Shown here: positions 24,501 through 37,500 of the stretch, one piece after another
Position numbering within the stretch: the stretch's first letter is position 1
Layout: every line of letters begins with the position of its first letter
Origin: Limanda limanda
Lineage: Eukaryota > Chordata > Actinopteri > Pleuronectiformes > Pleuronectidae
Direction of reading: 5' to 3'
Length of the DNA: 64,000 nucleotides
Assembly: GCF_963576545.1 (NCBI RefSeq)
Contig: NC_083637.1
Coordinates: 18,439,007-18,503,006, forward strand
Notes under the pieces: generated by a model
Databases searched by the model: none
The model's input: only the letters and a program-made list of their open reading frames with translations
What the model was told of the DNA's origin: nothing
Translations under genes and position numbers: made by a program

Positions 24501-27272
24501 CAATGACAGTATTGAACCAAAATTGCCCATCACCTATGGATACACATGTGCACGCTCTGCACGAATACACACAGGCTGTGCCTCTATCAATAGAACACTG
24601 ATAAAGAGGGTGAGAAAGTGAAAAAAAAAATTCCATCTACATATTGCCACAGCTTCTGCTCAGCCTAAACAAAGAGGGATCTATACAATCTTTTTCCAGC
24701 CAACGACCAGCACTGACTCAGATGTCCAACGCCCTCGCATTATTATATCGCTCTAGTTCCTGATGTGTTTATCACAGCCTGAACACAACTCCCTGATCTC
24801 TATTTGCCCTTTGCACTCCTGTATTAGAATCAGACTTGATTTTAAAAGTGTCTCCTTAAGGATATTATAGTGGGTAAATAAAGGTGGTACATGTCCTTAG
24901 ATGAATCAGAGTAATACAATACAAGTTATCCCTGGTTATATTGTGAAGTAGAACACACAAGGAAGTGATGATTTAGAGGTTGACAGTAAGTTTGTACATC
25001 CATGCGACATGAAGTTTCTCCTGTAGACAGAGAGAGAGAGAGAGAGAGGGAGATTTTAGATATTTGCTACAATCTTTTTTACTGCAAATACACATAGAAT
25101 ACAATGCAGCTAAAACGGGGGGCCTTAAAGGCCCACAGTTTACACAGAGAGGCCAACATCATTGATTATATACTGAAAATTGTTCAATTCAATTTAGTTC
25201 TTAAGAAAAGCTTAGAAAATAAAACATTCTTAACAACTTCACATGTTTACTATTTGTACATAACCAGACACTTGGCAATTCAGGGACCAATAACATCTCG
25301 GCCAGTGCCTACCCCTGGCCCAGCTCCCTGGCTCCGCCCCCCGGGTGAAATTTATTGTTTACTGGAAGAGCTGCAATTACCTCACACCAGGTTGCGATCG
25401 TCGTCTTTATTACGAAGACCTATAAAAGATTGAAAGTCAAAGCGTGAATTCGAGCTCAAGGAATGTGAAAACAGTTAGGAAACAAAGCTGGATCAAAATA
25501 CAGACGTACCCTTCTCCTCCTCCCCCTCCTGCTCCTCCCTTGCATTGTTTGTCACATGGCCATCTGGAAAATATCAAATGTTACAGATTATTACAATGTC
25601 TGGTTATTCAAATACGTCTGATAAGTAACTGAGTCCAGGTTTCTACAACCCACAGCACAGTTTGATGCCCAGTTATTTAAGACAATGGTTCTCAACCTTT
25701 TCGAGGTACAACCAACCAGTCTGATGAGCAGTATAATAAGAGAGAGCTGTTCAACCTGTCCGTTCATACTCTCTCTATAATGACAGGCTTTCCTTTTATC
25801 CCGCCACTCACTGTTGTTGGCTCGGTGGACTGGTTGGGTCACTGGTGGCTCTGCACTGTGAGTGCGTAAATAAACCAAATAGGAAAATGGGTTTCTCTGC
25901 ATCCTAGTCTGCCACGCGATATTTCGTAACTTTATGATTAAATTGTGCTGAACTTTTAAGGGGTTTTCTCCTGAGCAAATGATCAATGCAGATCATTAAG
26001 CTGACAGAACATCTCTGAGTCTGGACAGTGACGAACATGTGAGTACGACTTCCAACGCACCAGGAGTGAGATCACTAGCTGTCTGATTTCCTGTCGTTTC
26101 GAAATATGTCGTCGCGGAAGCGATTGACTAACATGTTCACTAAATTCACCACAAAAAAAAAGAAGCTTTGCTTTAATGGCAATGGAAGTACGTCAAACAT
26201 AGTTAGTTTCAACTCAGATAAACCATCAAACATCAACCATTCATCTTTTAACCTTACAGAGTATTCGGGCCTCTTGTAGAGAATAAAGTCAGTTTTAAAA
26301 GAATAAATATCATAATATTACTTGACTAAAGTCATAATATTATGATATTAAAATTATAATATTATGATAATAAGTTATAATATTAGGATAATACAAGCAT
26401 ATTATGAAAATATATAACAGTTTGGAGAACACTGTTTAATAATGCCAATGTTTACAGTTGCCACACTGCCTGTTCCCTTTTAAAACACATTTGAACAGTT
26501 TATCACCTTGCAGCTTTAAGCCTGAACAACATGGCATCCTGCCAGACATTCTTCAGGTTTTTCTACCTTCTGGTTTACCCCCTCTTATCTTTTTACTCCT
26601 TTTGTTTTTGTCTGCCGTTTCCTTTAAGCTCCTTGTTGTGAACAGAAACTCAGTCATGAAATATCATGCAAACATGCTCTTATTGAAGTATCAGATTAAA
26701 TACTTCAAGAGAGTGATTGTTTTCCGTCAAGCAGATTCCAGCTGAACAGCCCAGTGGCCTTTGAGCTTCAAGTCTATTAGAATAAGAGTTCAGTACGATG
26801 ACACTTCAAGTTCACACTCCCCATTATTTCTTTCTCTCCTTCTTTGGGTTGTGTGTGTATCTGTAGAGAATCGTATTTCAGCTTCATGTGTGCCGAGTGC
26901 ATGGAAGTGACAATAGATACTAGATAATATAACTCTCTTACTGTATATATTGTTTTATTTTATATTGTTTTATATTGTTGTTTAATGTCTGATTGTTATT
27001 TTGTACAGTGCACCAACCATATCAAGGCAATTTCCTGTATGTGCAAATATACTTGGCAATTAAAAGAATTCTGATTCGGATTCTGATGTGATTCTTATTT
27101 CTATGATGTTTAATTATTTACATGTTTAGTGGTAATTTGAGTTTTAAGCCTGTTGTTGTGTGGCAGAAACACCAGCAAAAACTGTAGATTTGAATTCGCA
27201 CTTTCATGTGTTAAGTCATTACCCAAAAAGATTGGAATAAAAACTTTAAAGTGTGCTCTTGAAGGTACTCAC
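21556..27272. other. Non-coding DNA of unit B left part
   Basis: No gene supported. Includes the micro-exon candidate 23059-23081, the CCCTAACCC-containing repeat near 24425-24530, AGAG and CTCC simple repeats, an AT-rich TATTATGATATT stretch near 26320-26400 and the LINE tail at 26919. Confidence 0.55.
26919..27087 (+). mobile_element. Short LINE 3' tail insertion, 169 bp, unit B only
   Basis: Interrupts GACAATAGAT/GTGATTC, which is continuous in units A and C. It ends with a repeated ATTCTG-like tail after CTTGGCAATTAAAAGAATTC, the usual end of a fish non-LTR element whose 3' UTR has CAATTTCCTGTATGTGCAAAT. It is strongly 5'-truncated. Confidence 0.6.
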
Positions 27273-29205
27273 CCTTACGGCGCCGTAGGTAAAGGAGCAC
27301 CATCACCAATCCAATGATCAGGAATCCGATCACCACCACAGGAGCGACAATTTTCGAGGTTGAATCAGACTTTTCATCTTCTCGGCTTGCAGCACCTAAT
27401 ACATGAAGTCAAAAGTCAAGTTTGCATCTACTGGTGGGAATTTCCCACTGACACTATTTACTTTCACTTTTATCCCAGAGGGGTGGGCATAGTTTGGACA
27501 TGAGCTCAGATTAAAATATCAAATCCCTTGTGCACGAAAGGGAAGTGTAAACTCTAGAGTTGCATGTTTGGACTGTGGGATGAAGCCACAGAACAGACAC
27601 AGGGAGAACATGCCAAACCTGGAATCTTCCATCAAACGTGCTTATTCCTGATCCCCCTTGCTGCTCCCAATTGAACCAATTGATGAATTCTTCCACAAGT
27701 GGGACTGAATAGTCCATTAAACAACATTAACACTTGCGCAATCAAGGAGTGTCATTTCTTTGTGTGTTGCATTTTTTTTGATGATGATGAGATTTAGAGA
27801 CATGTTGCAGCCTGTCTGTTCTGTGAAGAGCGTTTGGAAAACAGCACAATATGAGTTGGCTGCAGTTATGGATAAAATAAACAGATTGCAGCTAGGAGGA
27901 GAAAGAACATGGTTCGGCAGGGCACTTAAACCTGCAACACTTCTACTTTCCTTTTTGTGCTTCAATGTTTATCTGTGTCAGTTTCCTGGTCTATCAGCTC
28001 CTTTTTGGTTTCTGTTGGGAAACTGAGCCTATGTGGGAGTCTATGATGTCCCACTCACACAAACATGTGTTAGAGGTGGCTTGGGTTTCAAGTTCCTGTC
28101 AGTTGTTAAATCTTAAACAATGCTATGCTTATGCAATAGTAATAACATCCGTGTCGCTGCAATCTTCAGTTAAAGCACGACCTTAGGTGCTACGATGGCT
28201 GAAATGACTTCCGTGTGCTGTGCTAAACGGTTCTAAATGGCGTGTGGCGTGTGCTGCTAGGATCCTCGCAGCAGAGTCAGCTTGCTGGAGAGGAGAAACA
28301 GACCAATCAGGCCTTTCTCCGCCTCCATCTCAGAGCCTTTGGTCCAGGATCAAGTGAATCTCACCTTTTTGGTGGCCATTTGTGTTTTGGGTAATCTTCC
28401 CCAGGACAGAGCTTACGGTTGGTTCACTGTATTTGGCTGCAAAGAACAAAAATACAGTAGACAATCTGGGTTACAACAGGATTTATTATTTGCCACAATG
28501 AAAGTGAAAATAAGAAAATACACAGGAGAGCCAACTGATACTTAGTGAAAGCAAATACCAGGAAAGTCCCTCAACCTCCGAACAATCAAACTATCAAGAC
28601 CTCAATTAAATCCTTCAACAAGTCAATTGTCTGTGTGACAAATTGATGTTCACAGAAAAACAAAACTACTTTACACAGGGTTAAGCTTTGAAATGAATTT
28701 GATGCCTCTGTCTCACCTGTGACTGTGAAGTTGGTGGTCTCTTGAAAAACGCCGAAGTCTGTTTCCACCGTGCATATGTAAATTCCAGCGTGTTCCACCA
28801 TAGTGTTGGTGATGAGCAGGGACACGTTCATGTTCTTACTGTTCCAGGACGGCTCAGCAAACATGTAGTCTGTCTGCAATGTTGTTTTTCCTTCGTAAAA
28901 AAACAGCAAGGCCTTCTCCACCCCCTTTTTCGTCCAAGAGACCGTATTGATTTCCATGTCGACTGCCTCTTCTCTGGTTTTGACGACACACTGCAGCAGT
29001 GACTGCTGGCCATGCTTGCCGAAGCTTTCAGTATTGGACTCATTAAAAACTAAAGAAGAAAAAGGGGCGAGATGTCAGATTACATCAGCACCAAGTAACA
29101 TTTCACTTTTCACATTGAAAAGCACAGATAATGGTAACACTTACAGCTCAAAGCACCAACACATGTCGCAGTGAAAATAAAGAAGAGGATACCAATGAGG
29201 GCCAT
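27273..29205 (-). CDS. B7-family gene, unit B: signal, V and TM exons intact, C exon dead
   Basis: Minus-strand exons: signal peptide 29145-29205 (MALIGILFFIFTATC…), V domain 28717-29049 (333 bp; Cys in SLLQC, Trp in TVSWTKK, Cys in GIYIC), TM 27273-27395 with acceptor GTATTAG, a REDEKSDSTS stalk, about 22 hydrophobic residues and YLRRRK. All borders are phase 1, so skipping the C exon gives an in-frame V-only membrane protein. The C exon (28436 downward) has lost its first Cys region and stops early. The V exon is almost identical to that of unit C (one residue differs). Tail exons were not identified. It may be expressed as a one-domain form or be a pseudogene; the sequence cannot decide. 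Confidence 0.55.
28262..28436 (-). pseudogene. Broken B7 C-type Ig exon, unit B
   Basis: Starts at the normal TTTGCAG acceptor with AKYSEPTVSSV, then shows the same internal deletions and stop as unit A. Its 3' end, where the second Cys should be, runs into unrelated sequence after ..SKLTLL.. equivalents. Confidence 0.65.
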
Positions 29206-31346
29206 GTTCAGTTCCCTGCAATGACAGTTAAAATAAACAATTTGTATTCAAATGTGAAACTCATATACACACGTTCAGAAACACAGCGATCTGTTTGTGT
29301 GAATCAAAGCGCACATGTTGTGTTTTTTTCTGGGCAGCATCTCCACAAAGTCTTACCAATAATATTGCACATGATTTTACTCAATAAATAATGATAAATA
29401 TTAGATCTTATTACTTCTGTCTCTGACTCATCTACCTAATACTTCCAGAAATCTCTGCCTGTCTGTGTGTGTCTCACATATCTGGAGATCCGCTCATCTT
29501 ATCAGCTTCAATTTGCTACAAACTAATACAAAGCAGGATTTGTGGTTAGCGAGATAACTTCAGGTTTAATGGTGGTTCAGTTCTTAGCGGGTTACTTCGC
29601 CATGGTAACTAATGTTGCATCTCTAACCTGCTGCAGAGGAGGTGAACTTGCTCAGAACCTGTCAATGGCCCGACCAATCTTCAATTCAACAAGAGTCACA
29701 GATAATTCTCTGAGAAATTATCAAAGAAACGTCTCATCTCACAATATTAAAGAAACTGACTATAATTCCTGGATCCAGATCTGTATCGAAATTTAATTAT
29801 TCTTCCCTGATCCTGCCCACATCCATCCAATAAGTTTCATGGTAAGTCAATTTACTTATATGTGTACTGTACTGTGCTTTGCGCTGGGGGAATTCCTGCA
29901 GAATAGTTTTACAGCAGGAATCCACATGCTGCAGGATGAGATGTGCCGAAACATGTCCCTCATTAACTAGTGACTTATCATCAGCTACAATCTTTACACC
30001 ACTGCACTTTGATTTACCTGCTGAACTGGTCCCAGTTGCATCAACACAAAGAGATGACAAAAGTTTCCAAAGTGAGAAGTGTTTATTGTTAAGATTGGAA
30101 ATTCCCAAATTCCAAACACCGGTTCTACAGTCTGATGCTTGTTGTTGCTCTAACACACCGGATTTCTTAGACGCAGAGGCGACACATCTGCGCTTCCTGT
30201 ATCGTGCCAAGATTGAATACATGAATGGTCCAAGGGGATGCCATTTGTACTACTCTCTTCTCTTTTTAAGGTCATGTCCAAGTTGGTGCGGGCTGTGCTG
30301 TGTGTTCACTCCATTTCTGGATCCTATTAGACTTGGAATGTTCTTTGAATCTCTCTCTCACAATCGTTTTTGGATCTTAGCATCTGCAGGACAAATGAGC
30401 TGTGCTGTGGGAGAGAGCTGGCAGTTGGCACTAAAGTCTGAGCAATACTGTTGTGCCGCTGGCAGTATCGAACGTGTTAGTGCTTCCTACTACAATACCT
30501 CAAACACCATGTTCATGTCTGAAATCAGCTTATAGGCTCCAGTAAATGGACCGAGTCCTAATTCCAGCCTCTTCACTCCCTGCATCCATCAGTTCAACTC
30601 CTGCCTACACGTCCTCCCGCTTCATTCCAAGTGACATTGACATCAAACATTAACACTGAGTAAACAAATGTCAGACTTGCACTTGCTCTTCAATTATTAA
30701 CAATAATGAATACATTGCTGGGCAATATGCTGTGTATAGAATGGAAAGGGTTCTGCTGCAGTATCAGCAAAACCAACTAGTTATTATTTCAGAAGCCCAA
30801 ACTGCCTCATTCATCTGCATGTTCAACTCAAACGTGACCTGTTTATACTTTGTGGCAGCCACCTTATGAAAACACTTACTTCCTTGATCATTGAGAAAGT
30901 TAAATCTATGTTAGTCATCGTTTGTACTGACCAGAAAGTGAAAGGCTCTTAATGTTTGCCAATGTGCGACGATTTGAAAACTTCTATTTTATATAATAAG
31001 CAATGCAGAAAAGATGTGCTTCATTGTTAAGACTTGTATGTAAATTGATTTAGATATTCATCACATAAATAAATTCTCACATTAATATTTCTTTCAAGTT
31101 TAAAGACGGATCTTTGCTCCTGAGTGAAGGTTGGGGTTTCTTCTTTATAGAGAAGGACAAACACTTAGTAAAACAATAGTAATGCTTTTTGCTCAGCCCT
31201 AACTTAAATCACTGTCGCTTTTAATTTTCCTTCAAATATTTAGTTTTTCTAGGGTAATTTTTTAAACTGGATGTAAGGAGTCAGAGATAATTCATTTGAT
31301 TTTACTTTATTTTAACCAGATACGACCATTGTGCTTGCACAATAAG

Positions 31347-31386
<40 letters not shown>

Positions 31387-34300
31387 AACTTATATTATAT
31401 TTTGTTTTATTGTCTGTTAATAACTTCAACCACATCACTGCAAGATTCCCTTTAGGTCTGAAGTGTGTGGATTTGCTGAGGTCAACTACAGCTAGTCATT
31501 AAACGTCACATAAACCCACAACAAAGATTTCAGTGTTTACATGACATACAAGCATTCACTGAAGAGAAGCAAATGCCCCCCCTCTCCGTTCACTACACTG
31601 AACATGCAGCGTGTGTCCCGACAAGTGGTCTATGGGTTATGGTTAGGATAATAACCCATGGAAGACATGACTGTAAATATATCACACATCAATACAATAA
31701 TAATATGAAGACAAACTCACAGTACGCGCTCCTCCACAGACAGGATCACTTCTGCTGCTGTACCAGACGCGGACTGACCGAACTGTGCTGCGGTGTCAGG
31801 GATCCTCGTTCCTGCATGGTTACTTTCACTTTCATTGTGAGTAAGAGTAAGAGTTGCTATTACATCACCAAAAGTCTTCTAACACTGTAGAGTTTATATT
31901 TGATAATTAGATTCAACATTTAACATTTAGATTCAACGTTTATATTTAACATTTAAGATTTAGATGTAATCTTTAAATGTAACCATTAAGATCTAGTTTT
32001 GACTTTTAGAAAAACTATTAGATTTAGATGTAACAGTTAACATTTAGGTTTGACATTTAATACTTTAGCTTAAGTTTGAGATGTACATTGTATTATTGCA
32101 TTCCTTGTGCTTTTGAGAAATACAAATAATATTAAAAAAATATGTAAAAAAAACCGTATCAAACCTGACACATGTAGATTACAATGTCTGTACAATATGG
32201 AGACAGAAAGAAGACCAACCCAGTGCAACTGCTCCCCTAAGTTCATAAAGTCTGTTGTTAATAGCCAGACTGAGTTTACACATGCCCGATCACAAAGCTT
32301 GTTTGTGAGTGTGTGTGAATGTGTGCGTGTGCGTGTGTGTGTGAGAGAGAGAGACGAAAAGAGCCCCGACGGGGTTTTCCTTCACGGAAAACCCCGTCGG
32401 TGATCGGAAAGTCTTTCATTTTCCAGCTCTGCTCCAAGTCAACTAACTAACTACAAACTACATGGCCCCCCACTATGGAGTGTCACTTAACACGTCCGAC
32501 TGTGCAATATTCACTGTAGTATACTCATTTGTAAAATATTTCTATGCAATATAAACCGTTATGGCCAATCCATTTACTGTACTTATTCTTCTTTACACTG
32601 TATGTACTGGTTTAATCACATTTATTTATTTTTCTATATATTTTTGTTTATTTCTATTTCTTTATATTCCTTCACCCAAGTACTGCATGCTACTTATGTG
32701 TTGTCTTCTGCAGCTGTAAGATTGCAACTAGTAAAGGACTTCTTATCTAAAGCGGCCAAATATATTGACATGCAGAACGTGAATGCTTGGTGCATGGATC
32801 ATCATTATCGATAATACTGGATAACGTGAGCTTGCACATCGCTAAAAGAACAAATTAGATATTATCGTAGACAATATAAATCTCAAACCCCTACTTGACT
32901 GGACTCTGGTTGATATAAAACTATAAAACCATGCCGTAATCCTTCCTCCTGTTTATACTGGTCATTACAAGAGCCCTCTCCAAAAGACATGATGTCCCAC
33001 ATTGTTTTATCAAACACTGACTAGCTGATATGACACTCCCAGTGTGGTTTAGTCAAAACAAGTCCTCCGAAGTGCAATCATTGCAGTTCTATGTGTACTC
33101 ATGCAAGTATTCAGATAAAGCACAAGTACAACACATGGTCAAGATTGATTTTTTTTGTTAATTTCCTACTTGTGCCATTTCTCAAATTCAAATTTCTGCA
33201 GTGACTTACATTGAGCAACAGGAATTGGTAGGATGCAAACAGACGTGTCTTGCATCGTCACACACATTTAAAAATAGTAGACACCACGGGAAATACAGTT
33301 CATGTACCTGAAATGTGGGTTTTTTGTTGCACGACAGCTGGCTGACACAGCAGTCACACTCACACCCACACATACACACACATGTTGACTCAACAAGAGA
33401 GAAGCAAGGAGGCGTTTGAATTTTGGTTTGAGTGATGCGACATGAAATCTACAAAAAGACTATTCTGTATTCTTTCAGGGTCGTTGGCAAATGTAAAAGG
33501 GGTAAAACATAGAAAAAAAGGCTGAGCTGTCATAAGGTCACTTGTCAAATCTAGGATAGGTTAACTATAAACACCCAGGTGTCACAACCCACAACATTCC
33601 AATGACTCGCGATGGAAAAAACAAGGTCGTGGTGATACTGGTAGGATGCTCTATGAGGAAACCCAGTCTTGTTTGATGTTTGTAGCCTAACAAACAAACA
33701 GGCACACATTATGTGAGAGTCAATTTCACCTATAAAAACACGGGGCACCCAAAACCGGCACTGGGGTTCCGATAGTCTAAGGTTAGTGAGTGACTACTAT
33801 ATAAAAAAGGCTTATTCCAATTCAGTTACCTGACGGGGGACCTACAGTTCTCATCTGAATACAAATGTTTGCATCCTTCAGATCACAATGACAGTAATTT
33901 ATGTTGCTCATATTTGGCTCCTATATGGATATTAATACTATAATCAGTAGAAAGATTCCAACTTCATGCAACAACAATACAACAACTTTTCCACAAAGAA
34001 ACAACTAACAAACAGGTTGAATTATAGAAAAAAAAGAATCTTCACAGTTGTGTTTCATCTCACATTCATACATCACAGACCAGATGTGCATGCACAATGG
34101 GTCAAAACTGAACACAGTGCAAAAGTGACAGCTTTATCTCTGCTTGTGTTCTAGAAACTGCTTGTATCATCACCTACAGCTTGTGCTGTTGCAATCAAAT
34201 GAAGGGGAGGGGGGTTTAGCACTGGTTGATATGAGAGATGTGAACCTTCTACCCTTTCCGTCAGGTGTAATGCATTAGAGGGACAAAAGGCAGACGCTGA

Positions 34301-34569
34301 ACCATATACATAGAAATACATAAAGTGCTTCTGTCAAAAATAAACAAACAATAAAAACAGTACAAAACGGTATCAAGGTATCAAAACAATGCACTTGAGG
34401 ATGTGGAGGGCACTGGTGCCTCTTGGAACATTAGGATTTCCTGTGGCACAGACAGATGAGCTGGGGTTCCATGTTTGAAAAAAAAAAAAGAAAAGAAAAA
34501 AGTTTGTAAAAAAGAGAAAAGGATGAGTTCAGAGACACGTGGAGGTAAAGAGGGGCAGTTGTTGGGCAT
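29206..34569. other. Non-coding DNA of unit B between B7-like gene and jpt1 last exon
   Basis: The first 2.7 kb is nearly identical to unit A and has no supported gene. Contains the (TA)n run 31348-31382, the minisatellite 31900-32070 and a perfect hairpin at 32366-32400. About 33000-34569 probably includes the jpt1 3' UTR (minus strand), with several AATAAA-type motifs; its extent is not determined. Confidence 0.55.
32366..32400. repeat. Perfect inverted repeat, 15-bp arms, 5-base loop (unit B only)
   Basis: CCGACGGGGTTTTCC, then TTCAC, then its exact reverse complement. Units A and C have only the right arm (near 16039-16053 and 58901-58915) preceded by unrelated sequence, so the left arm arose in unit B together with a local deletion. 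Confidence 0.9.
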
Positions 34570-37500
34570 TCAACCCAGGATGAGGCTAGACTTGCTCCCG
34601 GGGGGATTCCTGCGGCCGGACCCTAATCCTGCAGAGGGCTCCTCAGCTGCTGGGGCCTCCTCGTGATGCTCTGGAGCCGCTTCAGGTTCAGCTGCAATGT
34701 TGTCTGAAAACAGGCAGAGCGAACGCAGACAATTGTTGACACAAGAGACCGGTTTGCCTGGGGTGTGCCATTTTACCTTCAGTCTTTCACCATTAACTTG
34801 TGTACTGTAGGCAGCTATTAAATGCGTATTAAATACCCTTTCTCATCATTCTCTTTCTAAAACAGAAACATTAAAAAGTCAAGCTCTGCTTTCAACCTTC
34901 TCATGAATTAACTTGACTGGATACTTTGATATAGACGTCAAAATGACGAGAGGTGCGCATTGGTCAGCTGGCTGTTTTAAGATTACTAGGAACTTTAAGA
35001 GTTAAACAATATTAACTTCTTTAATTAAGTCACAAATCAAAATCAATAAAACCTAAAAAAAAAATGTATTGTGATAACAAATTAACCATTTTCTGACCAA
35101 TTAAAGTGAAAAGAATGTGTTTATGTGGCTACAGTGTGTGTACATTGGATGAAGTGTGTTATATAGTGATGTTATGACAAATCCCTGATCTGTTCTGTTT
35201 TATATATCGGATCACTGGCTCAGAGCCTATTGGGGGAGGGCTCTTCTTATCTAATCTAATTTGGAAAATAAAGTTGTAAAATTACAAGATAAAGGAATAA
35301 TAGTACAAGAAAAAAGTCATACATTTAGGCTCTGTGTCATTTTAGAGCGGGCATATCAGACGATCAGCTGGTCGCCTGCATTAATATCAGCAGTGTGGAA
35401 CATCTGGTTAAGTTATACTTTAGTACAGATTTCACTAACAATAAAGTCAAGAATACTTTGGCTCATCATCTCAATATGAATAAGGACATTAAAAAGATGT
35501 GAAAGAAACTGTGTCTGTGCTGAAGAAGGAACCGCACAGACCCGGAGGAAGTTGACTCTTTTGTGGATGAGGAAATGATCAACTGAAATCTGCTTACAAC
35601 TCAAAGTTATGTCCTAGCTTCTAAAGAAACAACCAAATTGGGAATTGTAGTGAGCGGCTCACTTGCTAAAGAATGTTTTTTGTTTAAGTAATATTTAAGT
35701 AATATTATGACTTTTTTCTCATTAAATTACAACTTAATTCTCGTACGACTTTCTTCTCAAGTAATTCTTTAAACTTGAAATCTCTTAATATGGCCTTGAT
35801 ACTCCATCATATCCTCTGTTGCACACATTAAGTTTAAAGAAAACTGTCAGCAGGTAGACTGCAGGCAGACACAGCAGAATCAACAGGTGCTTACCATGAT
35901 CACAAACAGAAATTTCTCCTTCCTAAAAGACAAGGAGAAAAGAAAGTCTTTCAACAGCTTTCATAGGAAATGCTGTATTGTCACAAGTCTACATGAAAAA
36001 GAAATACACGTACTGAATGAAGAAGTATCAGTAGTTATAACCTTTGTGAGGAGTATTAGGAATCAGAGAAGATGTATCACTTCATTTAACTTTCAGTTGC
36101 TTCCCTTTATGCTTCCCTCAGCTTCTGCTTAATATCGGTCTACAACTCATGATCTGGAGCCTGATCTTACTGTGGTGGGGGGGGGCGTCTGCTGAGCTGT
36201 TGGTTCCGTTGTTCCCTCCTCTCCTCAGGGGGGCTGACGGCCCCCCACACAGCACCCCATTGGGCATTCCTCCTAAAGAACAAGGAGACAGAATGGTTCA
36301 GATAGATGCGGCTTCAGATTTTTTCAAAGAAACAAATAACATGGTGATGTACAGTCTGTCAGATAATGACAACATCGTCACTACTGGGGATGCACCGCTC
36401 CAATAACCATATCGGATATTCAGTAGCTGGATCGGACATCAGTGACAACAGGGCAGAACTATGTGGTTATCTATTCCCCACACACACACACACATTTTGA
36501 AGGCATTTCACCATTGCCACAACAAGAAGTTCTACATATGGACGCCAGAGATTAGAGTATCAGAACAGATAACAAAAGGCTGCCATGCTTTGGCTGTTCA
36601 GAGTCCTCAATTCCCATCGAAGCGTGACCACATGATGTTCCGAGAGGAAATATGAACTTAAGTGACTAAAAATAAACCTTAACAGATTGTAGTATTTATA
36701 GTGGCTGTGAGAAAATCTCTGTTGATACTATCAGTAAACCCAGACTCAAGTAATAGAGTTAATAATGACACAAGAGGAGGGAATACATATTATAGCTGGA
36801 GACTATAATCTATTACCAAATCAATTTACAACCACATTTAAAAAAGATTATAACCAATGATCAACTAAAATAATGTTCAAAACTCATTTACCCTTTTGAC
36901 AGGCGAAATAGAAAGATGACAAAAACATTATGATGAAGAGCAAAACACAAATAAAGTTTGAGAACACTAAAGAGGCGAAAAAGTAAAGCTTGCATTACCA
37001 AATTAAATAATGACACTACTAAAAATCTGAGTTGTATGTAATTTTGTATTAGGCGAATTAAGAGAAAATGAACAAAAAATAATTGGAAATGTATTCGAGG
37101 AAACCTGAACTAGAACAAGCATCTTCACATTAAAATGAGTCACACATAATAGTGATTTCAGTATGAAACATCTAAAACTTTGAAAGCGCAAAACTCTAGG
37201 AGACAATATACAAATGAATTTTTTACCAATTTTAAACAGAGTATGTAGCTATGCATTCTGCTTTAAAACTATGACAAAGTTAACAGAATGTCAAATTTAT
37301 AAAAGTTCTTAATAATAAAATGCAAGTAAGTAAATGTTACTCTCGAAAAGAGTAGATCAGCCATAAGTCAATTAACAACTTACTCTAGATAGTAGTGAGA
37401 ATTTGCATCGGTTATATTCAAGATTATTTATTACTCCAAATGAATGCATCAGTAAAGTCAGGTCGCTGGATGAAATGCAGTGAGATAAAGGCAAACCATT

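Noticed and set aside
25591..25986. 131-codon minus-strand open frame
   Set aside because: No motif, not kept in units A or C, and it runs through repeat-like sequence.
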